Shown: positions 17,739-29,818, counted from the first letter of the stretch. The stretch is 64,000 nt of DNA from Kaustia mangrovi (GCF_015482775.1 NZ_CP058214.1:4144501-4208500); one strand, 5' to 3'. The notes: generated from the letters alone by a model not told the origin. Numbers and translations: made by a program.

Positions 17739-20057
17739 ATGCGCGCAAAGCAGACCAAAGAGACCGAGACGGTCGGAAACGACAACGGCGCCGCGACCGG
17801 CGAGGCGGTCGAGGCAGGCGAGATCGCCACTGTCCGCGAGACGGCGCCCGCGCCGCGGACGCGCCGGCGCGGACGGGCGCCGGCCACCGTCTCCCCGGAC
17901 AGCCCGGAGCGCTTCATCAATCGCGAGATTTCCTGGCTCGGCTTCAACAAGCGGGTGCTGGAGGAAGCGCGCAACATGCACCACCCGCTGTTGGAGCGGC
18001 TGCGCTTCCTGTCGATCTCGGCCAACAATCTCGACGAGTTCTTCATGGTGCGCGTGGCGGGCCTGATCGGCCAGATCCGCGCCGGCGTGGAGCAGATCAG
18101 CCAGGACGGGCTGACGGCGGCCGAGCAGCTCGAAGGGGTGCGCGCGCTCGCCCAGGACCTGATGCGCCAGCAGGACCGCGAATGGCTGAAACTGCGCGCC
18201 GAGCTCGCCGAGGCCGGCATCGTCCTGGTCGATGCCAACACGCTCTCCAAGGCGGATCTCGGCTGGCTGGAGCGACACTTCCTGGAGCAGATCTTCCCGG
18301 TTCTCACCCCGATCGCCATCGATCCCGCCCATCCCTTCCCGTTCATCCCGAACAAGGGGCAGACCTTCGCGCTGAGGCTCCGGCGGACGAGCGACGGCGA
18401 TGTGATGAACGCGCTGATCCCGATCCCGCCAATGCTGGCGCGCTTCGTGCGTGTGCCCTCCGGCGAGGCGGGCGAGGACGAGCCGGGCGTGATGCGCTGC
18501 ATCCGGCTGGAGAATATGCTGAGCGTGTTCATCACGCGCCTGTTCCCCGGCTACGAGATCCTCGGCCAGGGCGTGTTCCGCGTCATCCGCGATTCCGATA
18601 TCGAGATCGAGGAGGAGGCGGAGGACCTCGTGCGCGTGTTCGAGAGCGCGCTCAAGCGCCGCCGCCGGGGCACCGTGATCCGGCTGGAGATCGATTCCGC
18701 CATGCCGGCGCGCCTGCGCGACTTCATCGCCGAGGAATTGCAGGTGAGTGGCGACAACGTCGTGCTGTGCGACGGCCTCGTGGGCTATGCCGACACCTCC
18801 CAGCTCATCCTGGACGAGCGGCCGGACCTCAAGTTCGTGCCGTATAATCCACGCTTCCCGGAGCGTATCCGCGACCATGGCGGGGATTGTTTCGCCGCGA
18901 TCCGGGAGAAGGACATCATCGTCCATCACCCCTATGAGTCCTTCGACGTGGTGGTGCAGTTCCTGCGCCAGGCGGCCAAGGACCCCGACGTCATCGCGAT
19001 CAAGCAGACCCTCTACCGGACCTCGCCGGGCTCGCCCATCGTCGCCGCGCTGGAGAAGGCTGCGGAAGCGGGCAAGTCGGTCACCGCCATCGTGGAGCTC
19101 AAGGCGCGCTTCGACGAGGAGGCCAATATCCAGTGGGCGCGCGATCTGGAGCGCGCCGGCGCGCAGGTCATCTTCGGCTTCATCGAGCTGAAGACCCACG
19201 CCAAGGTCTCCATGGTGGTGCGTCGCGAGGGGCAGGGGCTCAAGACCTATGTCCATTACGGCACCGGCAACTATCATCCGATCACGGCGAAAATCTATAC
19301 CGACCTCTCCTTCTTCACCTGCGAGCCGGCGCTCTGCCACGATGCGGCCTGTGTGTTCAATTATGTGTCGGGCTATGCGCCGCCCTCCGATCTGGAGAAC
19401 CTCGCCATCTCCCCGATCAACCTCCACAAGCGGCTGATCGAGCATATCGAGGAGGAGATCGCGCATGCCAGGGCCGGGCGCCCGGCGCAGATCTGGGCGA
19501 AGCTCAACTCCCTGGTCGACCCGGAAATCATCGACGAGCTCTATCGGGCAAGCCAGGAGGGTGTCCAGATCGACCTCATCGTGCGCGGCATCTGCTGCCT
19601 GAGGCCGGGCGTGAAGGGATTGTCGGAGAACATCCGGGTGAAGAGCATCGTCGGCCGGTTCCTGGAGCATTCGCGAATCGTCTGCTTCGGCGCGGGCGAG
19701 GGGCTGCCGTCGCGCAAGGCGCGCGTCTATATCTCGTCGGCCGACTGGATGCCGCGCAACCTGCACCGCCGCGTGGAGACGCTGGTTCCCATCCACAATC
19801 CGACCGTCCACCAGCAGGTGCTCGACCAGATCATGGTGGCCAATCTGAAGGACAACCAGCAGAGCTGGGAGCTCCTGCCCGACGGCTCGTCGCGGCGCAT
19901 CGTGCCGGGGCCGGAGGACGAGCCCTTCAATGCCCACGAATATTTCATGACCAACCCAAGCCTCTCTGGACGGGGCAGCTCGCTGCAGGATAGTCTGCCG
20001 CCCGCGCTATCCGACCGCATATCGCAGCATGCAAGGGCAGTTCAGGGCGGAGAATAA
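17739..20057 (+). CDS. ppk: Polyphosphate kinase 1
   Basis: Ppk1 reversibly polymerises the gamma-phosphate of ATP into polyphosphate. The 772-residue protein has a charged, low-complexity N-terminal extension of about 55 residues (RTRRRGRAP) before the family start [18 protein letters not shown]. The catalytic histidine regions are seen in [11 protein letters not shown] and [17 protein letters not shown]. The ATG at 17739 has GGAAGGTGGAG upstream. The stop directly abuts the GTG of ppx, so synthesis and breakdown enzymes are probably made together. Confidence 0.95.
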   Translation: MRAKQTKETETVGNDNGAATGEAVEAGEIATVRETAPAPRTRRRGRAPATVSPDSPERFINREISWLGFNKRVLEEARNMHHPLLERLRFLSISANNLDEFFMVRVAGLIGQIRAGVEQISQDGLTAAEQLEGVRALAQDLMRQQDREWLKLRAELAEAGIVLVDANTLSKADLGWLERHFLEQIFPVLTPIAIDPAHPFPFIPNKGQTFALRLRRTSDGDVMNALIPIPPMLARFVRVPSGEAGEDEPGVMRCIRLENMLSVFITRLFPGYEILGQGVFRVIRDSDIEIEEEAEDLVRVFESALKRRRRGTVIRLEIDSAMPARLRDFIAEELQVSGDNVVLCDGLVGYADTSQLILDERPDLKFVPYNPRFPERIRDHGGDCFAAIREKDIIVHHPYESFDVVVQFLRQAAKDPDVIAIKQTLYRTSPGSPIVAALEKAAEAGKSVTAIVELKARFDEEANIQWARDLERAGAQVIFGFIELKTHAKVSMVVRREGQGLKTYVHYGTGNYHPITAKIYTDLSFFTCEPALCHDAACVFNYVSGYAPPSDLENLAISPINLHKRLIEHIEEEIAHARAGRPAQIWAKLNSLVDPEIIDELYRASQEGVQIDLIVRGICCLRPGVKGLSENIRVKSIVGRFLEHSRIVCFGAGEGLPSRKARVYISSADWMPRNLHRRVETLVPIHNPTVHQQVLDQIMVANLKDNQQSWELLPDGSSRRIVPGPEDEPFNAHEYFMTNPSLSGRGSSLQDSLPPALSDRISQHARAVQGGE

Positions 20058-21575
20058 GTGAAGCGAAAGACGCGGAGCGGGGTGGAGCGCCCGCGATACG
20101 AGCCGGTCGCCATCGTCGATATCGGCTCGAACTCCGTGCGGCTGGTCGTCTATGACGGGCCGAACCGTGCGCCGGCGCCCATCTTCAACGAAAAGATCCT
20201 GTGCGGGCTGGGCCGTGGCGTGGCCTCCACGGGGCGTTTGTCGGACGAATCGGTCGACCGGGCGCTGAGGGCGCTGCGCCGGTTTCGGGCGCTTGCCGAG
20301 CAGATCGGCGTGACCCGCGTCTATGCGGCCGCGACGGCGGCTGCGCGGGAAGCGGAGAACGGCGCCGATTTCGTCAAGCGGGCCGAGGAAACCCTCGGCC
20401 GCAAGATCCTGCTCCTGTCGGGGCGCAAGGAGGCGGAGCTTGCCGCGCGCGGCGTCGTCTCCGGTATTCCGGATGCGGACGGGCTGATCGGCGATCTCGG
20501 CGGCGGCAGCCTGGAGCTCATCGAGGTCAAGGACGGAGAGTTCAAGAAGCCCGTCACCGTTCCGCTCGGGCCGCTGAGGCTCATGGACCTGTCGGGCGGC
20601 TCGATCGACAAGGCGCGCACCATGGTCGACGAGATGTTCGCCGACCTGCCCGTCCTTCAGAAGCTCAAGGGCCGGCCCTTCTATGCCGTCGGCGGCACAT
20701 GGCGCAATCTCGCCCGGCTCCATATGGCGCAGACGCATTATCCGCTCCATATCCTGCACCACTACCGGATCCCGCGGGCCGCCGCGCGCAGCCTTGCAAG
20801 CCTCGTGGCGGGGCTGTCGCCGGAGACGATCCGCGACATTCCGGTGATCCAGAAGAGCCGGGCGGAAACGCTGCCCTATGGCGCGCTCGTGCTCGACCGC
20901 CTGCTGAAGCGCACCAAGTCGCACAGCATGATCGTTTCCGCGCTCGGCCTGCGCGAGGGGCTGCTCTTCGCCAAGCTCGACAAGCGCAAGCGCAAGCGCG
21001 ATCCGTTGATCGTCGCCTGCGTGGACTTTGCCCGGCGCTATGCCCGCTCCGTCGACCACGAGTTCGAGCTGTGCGACTGGACGGACCAGCTCTTCGAGAA
21101 GAGCGGCCTGAAGGAGGACGCGCGCCAGAGCCAGCTTCGCCATGCCGCCTGCCTGCTCGCCGATATCGGCTGGCGCACCCATCCGAACTATCGCGGCGAG
21201 CGCGCGATGACCATCGTCTCGCAGGGCTCCTTCGTCGGCGTCAGCCATCCCGAGCGCATCTTCCTCGCGCTCACCGTCTTCTTCCGCCATGTGGGCCCGC
21301 TCGGCGAGAAGGCGCCGTCGGAGTTCATCCGGCTGATCGACGACGAGATGATCTCGCGCGCGCGCCTCATCTCGTCCGCCCAGCGGCTCGCCTATCTGTT
21401 ATCCGGCGCCATGTCGGGCATGCTGCCGCGCATCGGCCTCGACATCAGCGGCAAGACGCTGACCCTGTCGATGCCGAAGGATCTGGAGGACCTGCTCGGC
21501 GAGCGCGTCGACCGCCGCTTCTCCGAGCTCGCCCTGCTTGCCGGCAAGACACCGCAGATCAAGATCGCGGACTGA
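20058..21575 (+). CDS. ppx: Exopolyphosphatase (Ppx/GppA family)
   Basis: This enzyme hydrolyses terminal phosphates from polyphosphate or acts on pppGpp. The 505-residue product has the ASKHA-fold signature VDIGSNSVRLVVYD, a second phosphate loop GDLGGGSLELIEV, and a C-terminal HD-like helical part with RHAACLLADIGWR. The GTG at 20058 follows the ppk TAA without a gap, with GGCGGAG as ribosome site. The two activities of the family cannot be told apart by sequence; pairing with ppk favours exopolyphosphatase. Confidence 0.93.
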   Translation: MKRKTRSGVERPRYEPVAIVDIGSNSVRLVVYDGPNRAPAPIFNEKILCGLGRGVASTGRLSDESVDRALRALRRFRALAEQIGVTRVYAAATAAAREAENGADFVKRAEETLGRKILLLSGRKEAELAARGVVSGIPDADGLIGDLGGGSLELIEVKDGEFKKPVTVPLGPLRLMDLSGGSIDKARTMVDEMFADLPVLQKLKGRPFYAVGGTWRNLARLHMAQTHYPLHILHHYRIPRAAARSLASLVAGLSPETIRDIPVIQKSRAETLPYGALVLDRLLKRTKSHSMIVSALGLREGLLFAKLDKRKRKRDPLIVACVDFARRYARSVDHEFELCDWTDQLFEKSGLKEDARQSQLRHAACLLADIGWRTHPNYRGERAMTIVSQGSFVGVSHPERIFLALTVFFRHVGPLGEKAPSEFIRLIDDEMISRARLISSAQRLAYLLSGAMSGMLPRIGLDISGKTLTLSMPKDLEDLLGERVDRRFSELALLAGKTPQIKIAD

Positions 21576-21653
21576 GGCTGCACAGCGCGGGCGGCCTGCC
21601 TGCGTGATCTTTTCGAACCGGGAAGAGTGGTGGGGGCGCGTTATGGAAGGCCG

Positions 21654-22832
21654 CTACTCCGCGGCCTCCGCATAGGTCTCGTCGCGCGCGACGATCCGCG
21701 GGCGCTTGCCGTCGATGACGATGGCGAGCTTGCCGTGCTTGAGGGCGAGCGCGGTCTCCCCGAAGAGCTGGCGGCGCCAGCCCTTCAGCGCGGGGATATC
21801 GGCGTTGTCGTCGGCGGCGAGCATCTCAAGCTCGGCTGCCGACGCGATGATCTTGGCGGCGACGCCCTCGCGCTCGCACACGACCTTGAGGGCGAGCTTC
21901 AGCACATCGCCGAGCACGCCGACATTCTCGCGCGGGCCCCCCCGGTCGTCGGCGACGTCCGGCAGGCTGGAGGGATCGCGCGCGCGGCCCTCCTCGATGG
22001 CCCTGATAAGCCGGTCGGCATGGCGGCTGTCGGCGAAGCCGCGCGGCACGGCGCGAAGCTGGCGAAGGGATGCGGCATCCGCCGGGGCATGCACCGCGAT
22101 CTCCGACAGCGCGTCGTCCTTGAGGATGCGGTTGCGCGGCACGTTGCGCTCCTGCGCCTCGCGCTCGCGCCATGCGGCGACCTCGATGAAGACGCCGAGC
22201 GCCTTCTTGTTGCGGGCACGGAACTTCAGCCGCCGCCAGGCCTCGGCGGGTTCGGCGCGGTAGGTGTCGGGCGAGGTGAGGGTGGCCATCTCCTCCTTCA
22301 GCCAGGGAGCGCGGCCGGACTGCTCGAGCTCCGTCTTCAGCTTCCTGTAGACGGTGCGCAGATGCGTCACGTCGGAAATGGCGTATTTGAGCTGCTTGTC
22401 GCTCAGCGGCCGCCGGCTCCAGTCGGTGAAACGGGAGGTCTTGTCGATCTGCGCGCCGGCCAGCTTGCGCACGATGTTCTCGTAGCCGATCTGCTCGCCG
22501 AAGCCGCAGACCATGGCGGCGATCTGCGTGTCGAAGAGCGGTGCCGGGATCACGTCGCCGCGCTGATAGACGATCTCCAGGTCCTGGCGGGCGGAATGGA
22601 AGACCTTGACCACGCCCTCATCCGCCATCAGTCGGAAGAAGGGGCCGAGATCGATGCCGTCGGCGAGCGGGTCGACGATCACCTCGTGGCTCTCGCCGGC
22701 CATCTGGATCAGGCAGAGATTGGGCCAATAGGTCGTCTCGCGCATGAACTCCGTGTCGACAGCGACAAAGGGCTCGCGCGCCAGTTCCGCGCAGACGATA
22801 TCGAGTTGTTCTGTATTTGTAATGATGTTCAT
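21654..22832 (-). CDS. rnd: Ribonuclease D
   Basis: RNase D trims the 3' ends of tRNA precursors and other small RNAs. The 392-residue protein has the DEDDy exonuclease residues: Asp and Glu in VAVDTEFMRE, Asp in FHSARQDLEIVYQ, and Tyr/Asp in YAISDVTHLRTVY. An HRDC domain follows near residues 205-290. It is convergent with ppx and 40 bp downstream of the minus-strand MFS gene. The order ppk-ppx-rnd-aspS is common in Hyphomicrobiales. Confidence 0.94.
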   Translation of the reverse strand: MNIITNTEQLDIVCAELAREPFVAVDTEFMRETTYWPNLCLIQMAGESHEVIVDPLADGIDLGPFFRLMADEGVVKVFHSARQDLEIVYQRGDVIPAPLFDTQIAAMVCGFGEQIGYENIVRKLAGAQIDKTSRFTDWSRRPLSDKQLKYAISDVTHLRTVYRKLKTELEQSGRAPWLKEEMATLTSPDTYRAEPAEAWRRLKFRARNKKALGVFIEVAAWREREAQERNVPRNRILKDDALSEIAVHAPADAASLRQLRAVPRGFADSRHADRLIRAIEEGRARDPSSLPDVADDRGGPRENVGVLGDVLKLALKVVCEREGVAAKIIASAAELEMLAADDNADIPALKGWRRQLFGETALALKHGKLAIVIDGKRPRIVARDETYAEAAE

Positions 22833-22872
22833 GAGCGTTCAGTGCACAAGATGAGGTGAGTCCCGCCGAAGT

Positions 22873-24165
22873 TCAAGCATCGCGTTCCGGCGCGGCGCCC
22901 ATCGTGGCCTGCTTTCTCCCGTCGCGTTTATGCCCCGACCGGTTGTGGTTGGCCCTGCGTGCAAGCCTGAAAATCATCGGGGAGGTCCGCAGCAGCGTCA
23001 CGAACCGCGTGCGCCGCTGGGCCGGAACGCCCGGCCTGGTTGCGATGCGCCACAGCGTGACCACGACGAGCAGGCCGTGCACCACACTTGTATAGAGGAA
23101 TAGGGCGCGCGCGCCAAACAGTTCGATCACCAGCGAGGCGATGGATGGCCCGGCCATGGCGCCGAGCGAGAAGAAGAACATGAGCCCCGCCGCGATGAGC
23201 ACATACTGCCCGGGCTCGGCGCGGTCGTTGGCGTGGGCGGCCGACAGCGAGTAGAGCGGCATGGCGAAGGCGCCGAACAGGAGCGCGCCGGCATAGGTGA
23301 GCGCGGGCGACCCGTCGGCGACGAGGCTCAGGAACAGGCCGGCGAAGGTCGCGCCCGCCGTCGCCACGCCGAGCGCGACGCGCCGGCTCGCCCGGTCCGA
23401 CAGGAGGCCGAAGGGGAATTGCAGCGTCGCTCCGCCCACGATGCCGGCGCTCATGAACAGCGCCACGCCTGTCACGTCGAGCCCGATCTTCTCCGCATAG
23501 AGCGGGCCGATCAGGCGGAAGGCGCTGTTGGTGAGCCCGATGGTGAAGCAGCCGATGCAGGCGAGCGGCGCGATGCGCCATATGGCGCCGAGATCGAAGC
23601 GGAAGCTCTCCGGCGCCTTCGGCCGCGACCGGTTGGACAGCGAGACGGGAACGAGCGAGATGCAGAACATGATGGCGGTGATCGCGAACAGCGCGAACCC
23701 GCCCGCGCCATAGACCGGCAGCAGGAACTGCCCGCCGGTCACCGCGCCGAGGTCGACCAGCCGGTAGACGCTGAGCAGCCGCCCGCGATCCTGGTTGCGG
23801 GCATTCTCGTTGAGCCAGCTTTCCACCACGGTGAACAGGCCGGCGAAGCAGAAGCCCATCAGATAGCGGATCGCCATCCAGGCATAGGCGTCGACGATGA
23901 GGACCAGCGCCAGCGTGCCCGCCGCGGCGAGGGCGGCCAGCGCGGCGAAAACACGGATATGGCCGACCGCCTTGATGAGGCGCGGCCCGTAGATGCAGGC
24001 GGTGATGAAGCCCGCATAGTAGGTCGTGCCCATGAGGCCGATGGCCCAGGGCGGAAACCCCTCCATCGCCGCGCGCAGCGTGATGAAGGTGCCCTGAAGC
24101 CCGTTGCCCGCGAGCAGGATGCCGGCGGCGGCGAACAGGGGGAGAAGCGGGCCGAGCGCGATCAT
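22873..24165 (-). CDS. MFS transporter (YcaD-like)
   Basis: The 430-residue protein has about 12 hydrophobic segments and the MFS pattern of two six-helix halves. Loop motifs include YLMGFCFAGLFTVVESWLNE and GRLLSVYRLVDLGAVTGGQ, which resemble the YcaD-type subfamily. The start at 24165 (MIALGPLLPLF) has AAGG five bases upstream; the longer frame adds 51 non-hydrophobic residues without a ribosome site. The basic C-terminal tail is unusual. The substrate is unknown. It sits between rnd and aspS, which are normally adjacent, and is probably an addition to that block. Confidence 0.88.
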   Translation of the reverse strand: MIALGPLLPLFAAAGILLAGNGLQGTFITLRAAMEGFPPWAIGLMGTTYYAGFITACIYGPRLIKAVGHIRVFAALAALAAAGTLALVLIVDAYAWMAIRYLMGFCFAGLFTVVESWLNENARNQDRGRLLSVYRLVDLGAVTGGQFLLPVYGAGGFALFAITAIMFCISLVPVSLSNRSRPKAPESFRFDLGAIWRIAPLACIGCFTIGLTNSAFRLIGPLYAEKIGLDVTGVALFMSAGIVGGATLQFPFGLLSDRASRRVALGVATAGATFAGLFLSLVADGSPALTYAGALLFGAFAMPLYSLSAAHANDRAEPGQYVLIAAGLMFFFSLGAMAGPSIASLVIELFGARALFLYTSVVHGLLVVVTLWRIATRPGVPAQRRTRFVTLLRTSPMIFRLARRANHNRSGHKRDGRKQATMGAAPERDA

Positions 24166-24425
24166 GACGCCTTGGAAAGCTGAACGGGGGAGCCCCTTTT
24201 GCGGATCGATGGTCCAGCACAACCCGATTTGGTGCGACAAGGCAAGCCGGTTGTGGCCGCATGCGCGCGGGTCGGGGGCATTTCGGGGCCTGCCGTCTTG
24301 ACAAACGGGGCCTCGCATGCGCTCTTCCGCGCCGTGCCTGACGGCATGGGCGGCGCTGCCCGTTCCCTGTCGTCTCGGGGCGGTTTTGGACAGCGATCAA
24401 TCTCCGGACGAAGAAGAACGAAGTG

Positions 24426-26207
24426 ATGAGTGGCATGCACCGCTATCGGACACATTCATGCGGCGAACTGCGCGAGGCCAATGTGGGCGAGACCGTCCGG
24501 CTTTCCGGCTGGGTGCATCGTGTGCGCGACCATGGCGGGCTCCTGTTCATCGACCTGCGCGACCATTTCGGGCTGACCCAGTGCGTCGCCGATCCGGATT
24601 CCCCGGCCTTCGCCGCCGTGGAGGAGGTGCGTGCCGAATGGGTGGTGCGCATCGACGGCGAGGTGAAGCTCAGGACGGACGAGACGGTCAATCCGGGCCT
24701 GCCGACAGGCCATGTGGAGCTGTTCGTGCGTGAGCTGGAGGTGCTCGGCCGCTCGCGCGAGCTGCCGATGCCGGTCTTCGGCGAGCCCGACTATCCGGAG
24801 GACACGCGGCTGCGCTACCGCTTCATCGACCTGCGCCGCGAGACGCTCCACCGCAACATCGTCAGGCGCGGCGAGATTATTTCCTCCATGCGCCGGCGCA
24901 TGGTCGAGAGCGGCTTCATGGAGTTCCAGACGCCGATCCTGACGGCTTCGTCGCCGGAGGGCGCGCGCGACTTCCTGGTGCCCTCCAGGCTCCATCCGGG
25001 CTCGTTCTACGCGCTGCCGCAGGCGCCCCAGCAGTTCAAGCAGCTCATCATGATGTCGGGCTTCGACCGCTACTTCCAGATCGCGCCCTGCTTCCGCGAC
25101 GAGGATCCGCGCGCCGACCGGCTGCCGGGCGAGTTCTACCAGCTCGACGTGGAGATGAGCTTCGTGGAGCAGGAGGACGTGTTCTCCGCCACGGAACCGG
25201 TCATTCGCGGCCTGTTCGAGGAATTCGCGCAAGGCCGGCCGGTGACGGAGACGATGCCGCGCATCCCTTACGCCGAGGCGATCCGCAAATACGGCTCCGA
25301 CAAGCCGGACCTGCGCAACCCCATCGTCATGAGCGAGGTGACGGAGCAGTTCGCGGGTTCCGGCTTCAAGGTCTTCGCCGGCATGATCGAGGCCGACCCG
25401 AAGACCGAGGTCTGGGCGATCCCGGCCAAGGGCGGCGGCAGCCGCGCCTTCTGCGACCGCATGAACTCCTGGGCGCAGGGCGAGGGCCAGCCGGGGCTCG
25501 GCTACATCTTCTTCCGCGACGGCGAGGGCGCGGGCCCGATCGCGAAGAACATCGGTCCGGAACGGACCGCCGCCATCCGCGACGGACTCGGGCTCGGCGA
25601 CGGCGACGCGGTGTTCTTCGTCGCGGGCGATCCGCGCAAGTTCGCCGATTTCGCGGGCAAGGCGCGCCAGAAGGCCGGCGAGGATCTGGGGCTCGTGGAC
25701 GAGGACCGGTTCGAGCTCGCCTGGATCGTCGACTTCCCGATGTATGAGTGGGACGAGGAGGAGGAGAAGGTCGACTTCTCCCACAACCCCTTCTCCATGC
25801 CGCAGGGCGGGCTCGAGGCGCTCGAGAACGGCAATCCGCTCGATCTGAAGGCCTATCAGTACGACATCGTCTGCAATGGCTACGAGATCGCCTCGGGGGC
25901 CATCCGCAACCACGAGCCGGAGATCATGAAGCGCGCCTTCGCCATCGCCGGCTATGGCGAGACGGTGCTGGAGGAGCGCTTCGGCGCCCTCTACCGCGCC
26001 TTCCAGTATGGCGCGCCGCCCCATGGCGGCATGGCCGCCGGCATCGACCGGATCGTGATGCTGCTGTGCGGCGCGAAGAACCTGCGCGAGGTGACGCTGT
26101 TCCCCATGAACCAGCAGGCAGAAGACCTGCTCATGGGCGCGCCGTCGGAGGTGTCGGCGAAGCAGCTGCGCGAGCTCTCCATCCGGCTGTCCCTGCCGGA
26201 GAGCTGA
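24426..26207 (+). CDS. aspS: Aspartyl-tRNA synthetase
   Basis: This class II synthetase charges tRNA-Asp (and in organisms lacking AsnRS also tRNA-Asn). The 593-residue length, with an N-terminal OB fold ([20 protein letters not shown]), a GAD insert domain and the catalytic core, is of bacterial type. Motif 2 is [19 protein letters not shown] and motif 3 [15 protein letters not shown]. Starts at 24423 (GTG), 24426 or 24435 ([12 protein letters not shown]) are all possible; the last matches most homologues. No strong ribosome site decides. Confidence 0.97.
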   Translation: MSGMHRYRTHSCGELREANVGETVRLSGWVHRVRDHGGLLFIDLRDHFGLTQCVADPDSPAFAAVEEVRAEWVVRIDGEVKLRTDETVNPGLPTGHVELFVRELEVLGRSRELPMPVFGEPDYPEDTRLRYRFIDLRRETLHRNIVRRGEIISSMRRRMVESGFMEFQTPILTASSPEGARDFLVPSRLHPGSFYALPQAPQQFKQLIMMSGFDRYFQIAPCFRDEDPRADRLPGEFYQLDVEMSFVEQEDVFSATEPVIRGLFEEFAQGRPVTETMPRIPYAEAIRKYGSDKPDLRNPIVMSEVTEQFAGSGFKVFAGMIEADPKTEVWAIPAKGGGSRAFCDRMNSWAQGEGQPGLGYIFFRDGEGAGPIAKNIGPERTAAIRDGLGLGDGDAVFFVAGDPRKFADFAGKARQKAGEDLGLVDEDRFELAWIVDFPMYEWDEEEEKVDFSHNPFSMPQGGLEALENGNPLDLKAYQYDIVCNGYEIASGAIRNHEPEIMKRAFAIAGYGETVLEERFGALYRAFQYGAPPHGGMAAGIDRIVMLLCGAKNLREVTLFPMNQQAEDLLMGAPSEVSAKQLRELSIRLSLPES

Positions 26208-26294
26208 GCGCGACCGGGACCGGCGGACGCCCGCGCTTAACGCTTTGTCAACCGGCGACTGCCTTCATCGCCTGGGCAGTTGGGGGTATTTGCG

Positions 26295-27338
26295 GTGTCC
26301 GAGGCAGCGTGGAATGACGGGCTCGCCGGCATCGGGCCGGAACGGGCGGAGCGGCCGCCGCGTCAGGGGGCGCTGCCGTTCATCGGCGCGTTGCGCGATG
26401 CCTGGACGCGGCACAAGGTCTCCCAGGCCGCGCGCGCCCTGAAACGCACCCGGCGCATGCCCGATCTCGTCGCGCGCGACATCGTCGCCGTGATGGTCGT
26501 GCGCGACGCGGCAAGACGGCTTCCCGATATCTTCCGCCATCACCGGGACCTGGGCGTCGACCGCTTCGTCCTCGTCGACAACGGATCGCGCGACGACACC
26601 CGCGCCATCGCGCTCGGCGAGCCGGATGTGGAGGTCTATGTCGTGGAGGACGGGGAGCCGGACCGCGACGATGTCGTCTGGGCCATGGCGGCGATCCGTC
26701 TGACGGGGCTCGGGCGGTGGTATCTCGCGATCTCGGCGGACGAGCTGTTCGTCTACGATGGCTGCGAGGGGCACGACCTCCACGCGCTCGCGGAGCGGCT
26801 GGAGCGCTGGCGCATCCCGGCCATGCCGGCGCTTGCGGTGGACATGTATGGCGAGGGGCCGGTGCGCTCGACCTATGTGGAGCGCGGCGGACGCCTTCTC
26901 GAGGCCTGCCCGTTGTTCGACGGCGACTATACGATGGACCGCAAGGCCAGCCGGCGGTGGCTGGTCTATCGCGGCGGGCCTTTCGAGCGGCTGTCGGGGG
27001 GAACCGCGCAGCCCGTGCTCGCGCGCACGCCTTTCGTGAGATGGACGGGGCGCACGCTCTATCGCAGCCCGCAGGAGGCGACGCCCGTATGGTGCAATGT
27101 CGGCGCGATGCGCGGCTGCCTGTTGCGGTTCCGCTTCATGGAGGACCTCGCCGACCGGGCCTTCGCCGCCGTCGTCCGCGACGAGCGCGAGGGCGGTGCG
27201 CCCGAAGAGCGGCTGCTTCTCGACCTGAGCGAGGCCGACCCCGGCCTCACGCTCGCCCATGAGCACAGCATCCGCTACGAGAGCTCGCACGATCTCGTGG
27301 CCGCGGGGCTGATGCCGTCCATTGCGTGGCGGCGCTAG
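26295..27338 (+). CDS. Glycosyltransferase family 2-like protein
   Basis: The 347-residue protein has a GT-A type nucleotide-sugar fold: VMVVRDAARRLPDIFRHHRD, then DRFVLVDNGSRDDT as the sugar-nucleotide turn, and ISADELF as the acidic metal-site equivalent. It matches the type that Pfam calls Glyco_tranf_2_4. No signal peptide or membrane helix is seen, so it is probably cytoplasmic. The GTG at 26295 has a GGGGG eight bases upstream. No other sugar genes adjoin it, and its acceptor is unknown. Confidence 0.8.
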   Translation: MSEAAWNDGLAGIGPERAERPPRQGALPFIGALRDAWTRHKVSQAARALKRTRRMPDLVARDIVAVMVVRDAARRLPDIFRHHRDLGVDRFVLVDNGSRDDTRAIALGEPDVEVYVVEDGEPDRDDVVWAMAAIRLTGLGRWYLAISADELFVYDGCEGHDLHALAERLERWRIPAMPALAVDMYGEGPVRSTYVERGGRLLEACPLFDGDYTMDRKASRRWLVYRGGPFERLSGGTAQPVLARTPFVRWTGRTLYRSPQEATPVWCNVGAMRGCLLRFRFMEDLADRAFAAVVRDEREGGAPEERLLLDLSEADPGLTLAHEHSIRYESSHDLVAAGLMPSIAWRR

Positions 27339-27511
27339 CGCGATTTCAGGACGGCCCGCGCCGGCCTTGCGCACGGGCCGGACGTGTCAAAATGCGGGGC
27401 GGCTGCCTCTGGCGGGAGGGCGCGCGGCGAAGTAGGGTGCCCGGGATCCGCGTGCACCGCCCGCGGGTCCAGACGTCAATCCGGGATCTCCAAAGGGGCT
27501 TACGCTCGACA

Positions 27512-29818
27512 ATGCCAGCACGCATATCAGACGATCTGAGGACGCACGCTCTCGCCTATCATCGCCAGAACCGGCCGGGGAAGATCGAGATCGCCTCGAC
27601 CAAGCCCTTGAGCAACCAGCACGATCTGGCGCTCGCCTATTCGCCGGGCGTGGCGGCGGCCTGCGATGCCATCGTGGAGAACCCCGACGATGCCGCCGAG
27701 CTCACCTCGCGCAGCAATCTGGTCGCGGTCATCTCCGACGGGACGGCCGTTCTGGGCCTCGGCAATATCGGGCCGCTCGCTGCCAAGCCGGTCATGGAGG
27801 GCAAGGCGGTGCTCTTCAAGAAGTTCTCCGGAATCGACGTCTTCGACATCGAGGTTGCCTCGCGCGATGTCGACCATTTCTGCGATGTGGTGGCCGCGCT
27901 GGAACCGACCTTCGGCGGCATCAATCTGGAGGACGTGAAGGCGCCGGAATGCTTCGAGGTGGAGACCCGCCTCAAGGAACGCATGGGCATCCCCGTCTTC
28001 CATGACGACCAGCACGGCACCGCCATCATCGTCGGCGCGGCGGTTACCAACGCCATGCTGCTTGCCGGCAAGAAGCTCGAAGACGTGAAGGTCGCGGCGT
28101 CGGGCGCGGGGGCTGCCGCCATCGCCTGCCTGAACCTTCTCGTCTCGCTCGGCGTCAAGCACGAGAATATTTGGGTCAGCGATATCGACGGCGTGGTCTA
28201 TGAGGGGCGCGAGAAGGGCATGAACCGCTGGATGGCGGCCTATGCCCAGAAGACCGACAAGCGCTCGCTCGGCGAGATCGTCGAGGGCGCCGACATCTTC
28301 CTCGGCGTGTCTGCCGGCGGCGTGCTGAAGCCGGAGATGGTGAAGCGCATGGCCGAGCGCCCGCTGATCATGGCGCTCGCCAATCCGACGCCGGAGATCA
28401 TGCCCGACGAGGCGCGCGAGGCCTCGCCCGAGGCGATGATCTGCACCGGCCGGTCGGATTACCCCAACCAGGTCAACAACGTCCTGTGCTTCCCCTATAT
28501 CTTCCGCGGCGCGCTCGATGTCGGCGCCACCGCGATCAACGAGGAGATGAAGCTCGCCGCCGTGCGTGCCATCGCCGAGCTCGCCCACGAGGCGTCCTCC
28601 GACGTGGCGGAACGGGCCTATGGCGGCGAGGTGCGCACCTTCGGCCCGGACTATCTGATCCCCACGCCCTTCGATCCCCGGCTCATCCTGCGCATCGCCC
28701 CGGCGGTCGCGCGCGCGGCCATGGAAACCGGCGTGGCGCGCCGGCCGATCGAGGATTTCGACGCCTATGACGAGCGGCTGAACCGCTTCGTCTTCCGCTC
28801 GGGCTTCGTGATGAAGCCGGTCTTCGCCAAGGCGCGCCAGGCGCCCCGGCGCGTGATCTATGCCGAAGGCGAGGACGAGCGCATCCTGCGCGCCGCCCAG
28901 GTGGTCATCGAGGAGGGCATCGCCAAGCCCACGCTCATCGGCCGGCCCGACGTGGTGAACGTCCGGCTGGAGCGCTACGGGCTCTCCATCCGCCCGGGCG
29001 AGGATTTCGACCTCATCAATCCGGAGGACGATCCGCGCTACCGGCAATATGTCGACAGCTATCTGGAGCGCACCTGCCGGCGCGGCATCACGCCCGATCT
29101 CGCGCGGACCGTCGTGCGCACCAACACCACCGTGATCGGCGCGCTGGCGCTTTATCGCGGCGAGGCCGACGCCATGATCTGCGGGCTCGAGGGCCGGTTC
29201 GACTGGCATCTCGACGATATCCGCGACGTGATCGGCCTTGCGCCAGGGGTGGAGGATTTCTCCGCGCTGAGCCTCGTGATCCTGTCGAAGGGCAGCTACT
29301 TCCTCGCCGACACCTATGTCTCAGCCGATCCGTGCGCGGAGGAGATCGCGGAGATGACCGTGCTCGCCGCCGACCAGGTGCGCAATTTCGGCATGGAGCC
29401 CAAGGTCGCGCTCCTGTCGCATTCGAGCTTCGGCAGCGCCGATTCCGACAGCGCCTGCAAGATGCGCAAGGCGCTGGAGATCCTGCGCATGCGCGCGCCG
29501 GACCTGGAGGCGGAGGGCGAGATGCACGGCGATGCGGCCCTCGACGAGGCGCTGAGAATGCGCATCTTCCCGCACTCCAGGCTCAGGGGCGAGGCCAATG
29601 TGCTCATCATGCCGAATCTCGATGCGGCCAACATCTCCTACGAGCTGATCAAGTCCATGGCCGATGCGCTGCCCGTCGGTCCGATCCTCATCGGCGCTGC
29701 CAAGCCCGCCCATATCCTGACGCCCTCCGTAACGGCGCGCGGCGTGGTCAACATGACGGCGCTGTCGGTCATCGAGGCGCAGCGCCGGGCCGGCACGGAG
29801 AGCGGCGAGACGGCCTGA
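27512..29818 (+). CDS. maeB: NADP-dependent malic enzyme with phosphotransacetylase-like C-terminal domain
   Basis: This large malic enzyme decarboxylates malate to pyruvate. The 768-residue chain has the malic N-terminal and NAD(P)-binding domains up to about residue 430: [39 protein letters not shown] and [18 protein letters not shown] phosphotransacetylase-like domain follows ([18 protein letters not shown] onward). In studied MaeB proteins that domain is regulatory and inactive, often sensing acetyl-CoA. The ATG at 27512 has AAAGGGG upstream at a long spacing. Confidence 0.95.
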   Translation: MPARISDDLRTHALAYHRQNRPGKIEIASTKPLSNQHDLALAYSPGVAAACDAIVENPDDAAELTSRSNLVAVISDGTAVLGLGNIGPLAAKPVMEGKAVLFKKFSGIDVFDIEVASRDVDHFCDVVAALEPTFGGINLEDVKAPECFEVETRLKERMGIPVFHDDQHGTAIIVGAAVTNAMLLAGKKLEDVKVAASGAGAAAIACLNLLVSLGVKHENIWVSDIDGVVYEGREKGMNRWMAAYAQKTDKRSLGEIVEGADIFLGVSAGGVLKPEMVKRMAERPLIMALANPTPEIMPDEAREASPEAMICTGRSDYPNQVNNVLCFPYIFRGALDVGATAINEEMKLAAVRAIAELAHEASSDVAERAYGGEVRTFGPDYLIPTPFDPRLILRIAPAVARAAMETGVARRPIEDFDAYDERLNRFVFRSGFVMKPVFAKARQAPRRVIYAEGEDERILRAAQVVIEEGIAKPTLIGRPDVVNVRLERYGLSIRPGEDFDLINPEDDPRYRQYVDSYLERTCRRGITPDLARTVVRTNTTVIGALALYRGEADAMICGLEGRFDWHLDDIRDVIGLAPGVEDFSALSLVILSKGSYFLADTYVSADPCAEEIAEMTVLAADQVRNFGMEPKVALLSHSSFGSADSDSACKMRKALEILRMRAPDLEAEGEMHGDAALDEALRMRIFPHSRLRGEANVLIMPNLDAANISYELIKSMADALPVGPILIGAAKPAHILTPSVTARGVVNMTALSVIEAQRRAGTESGETA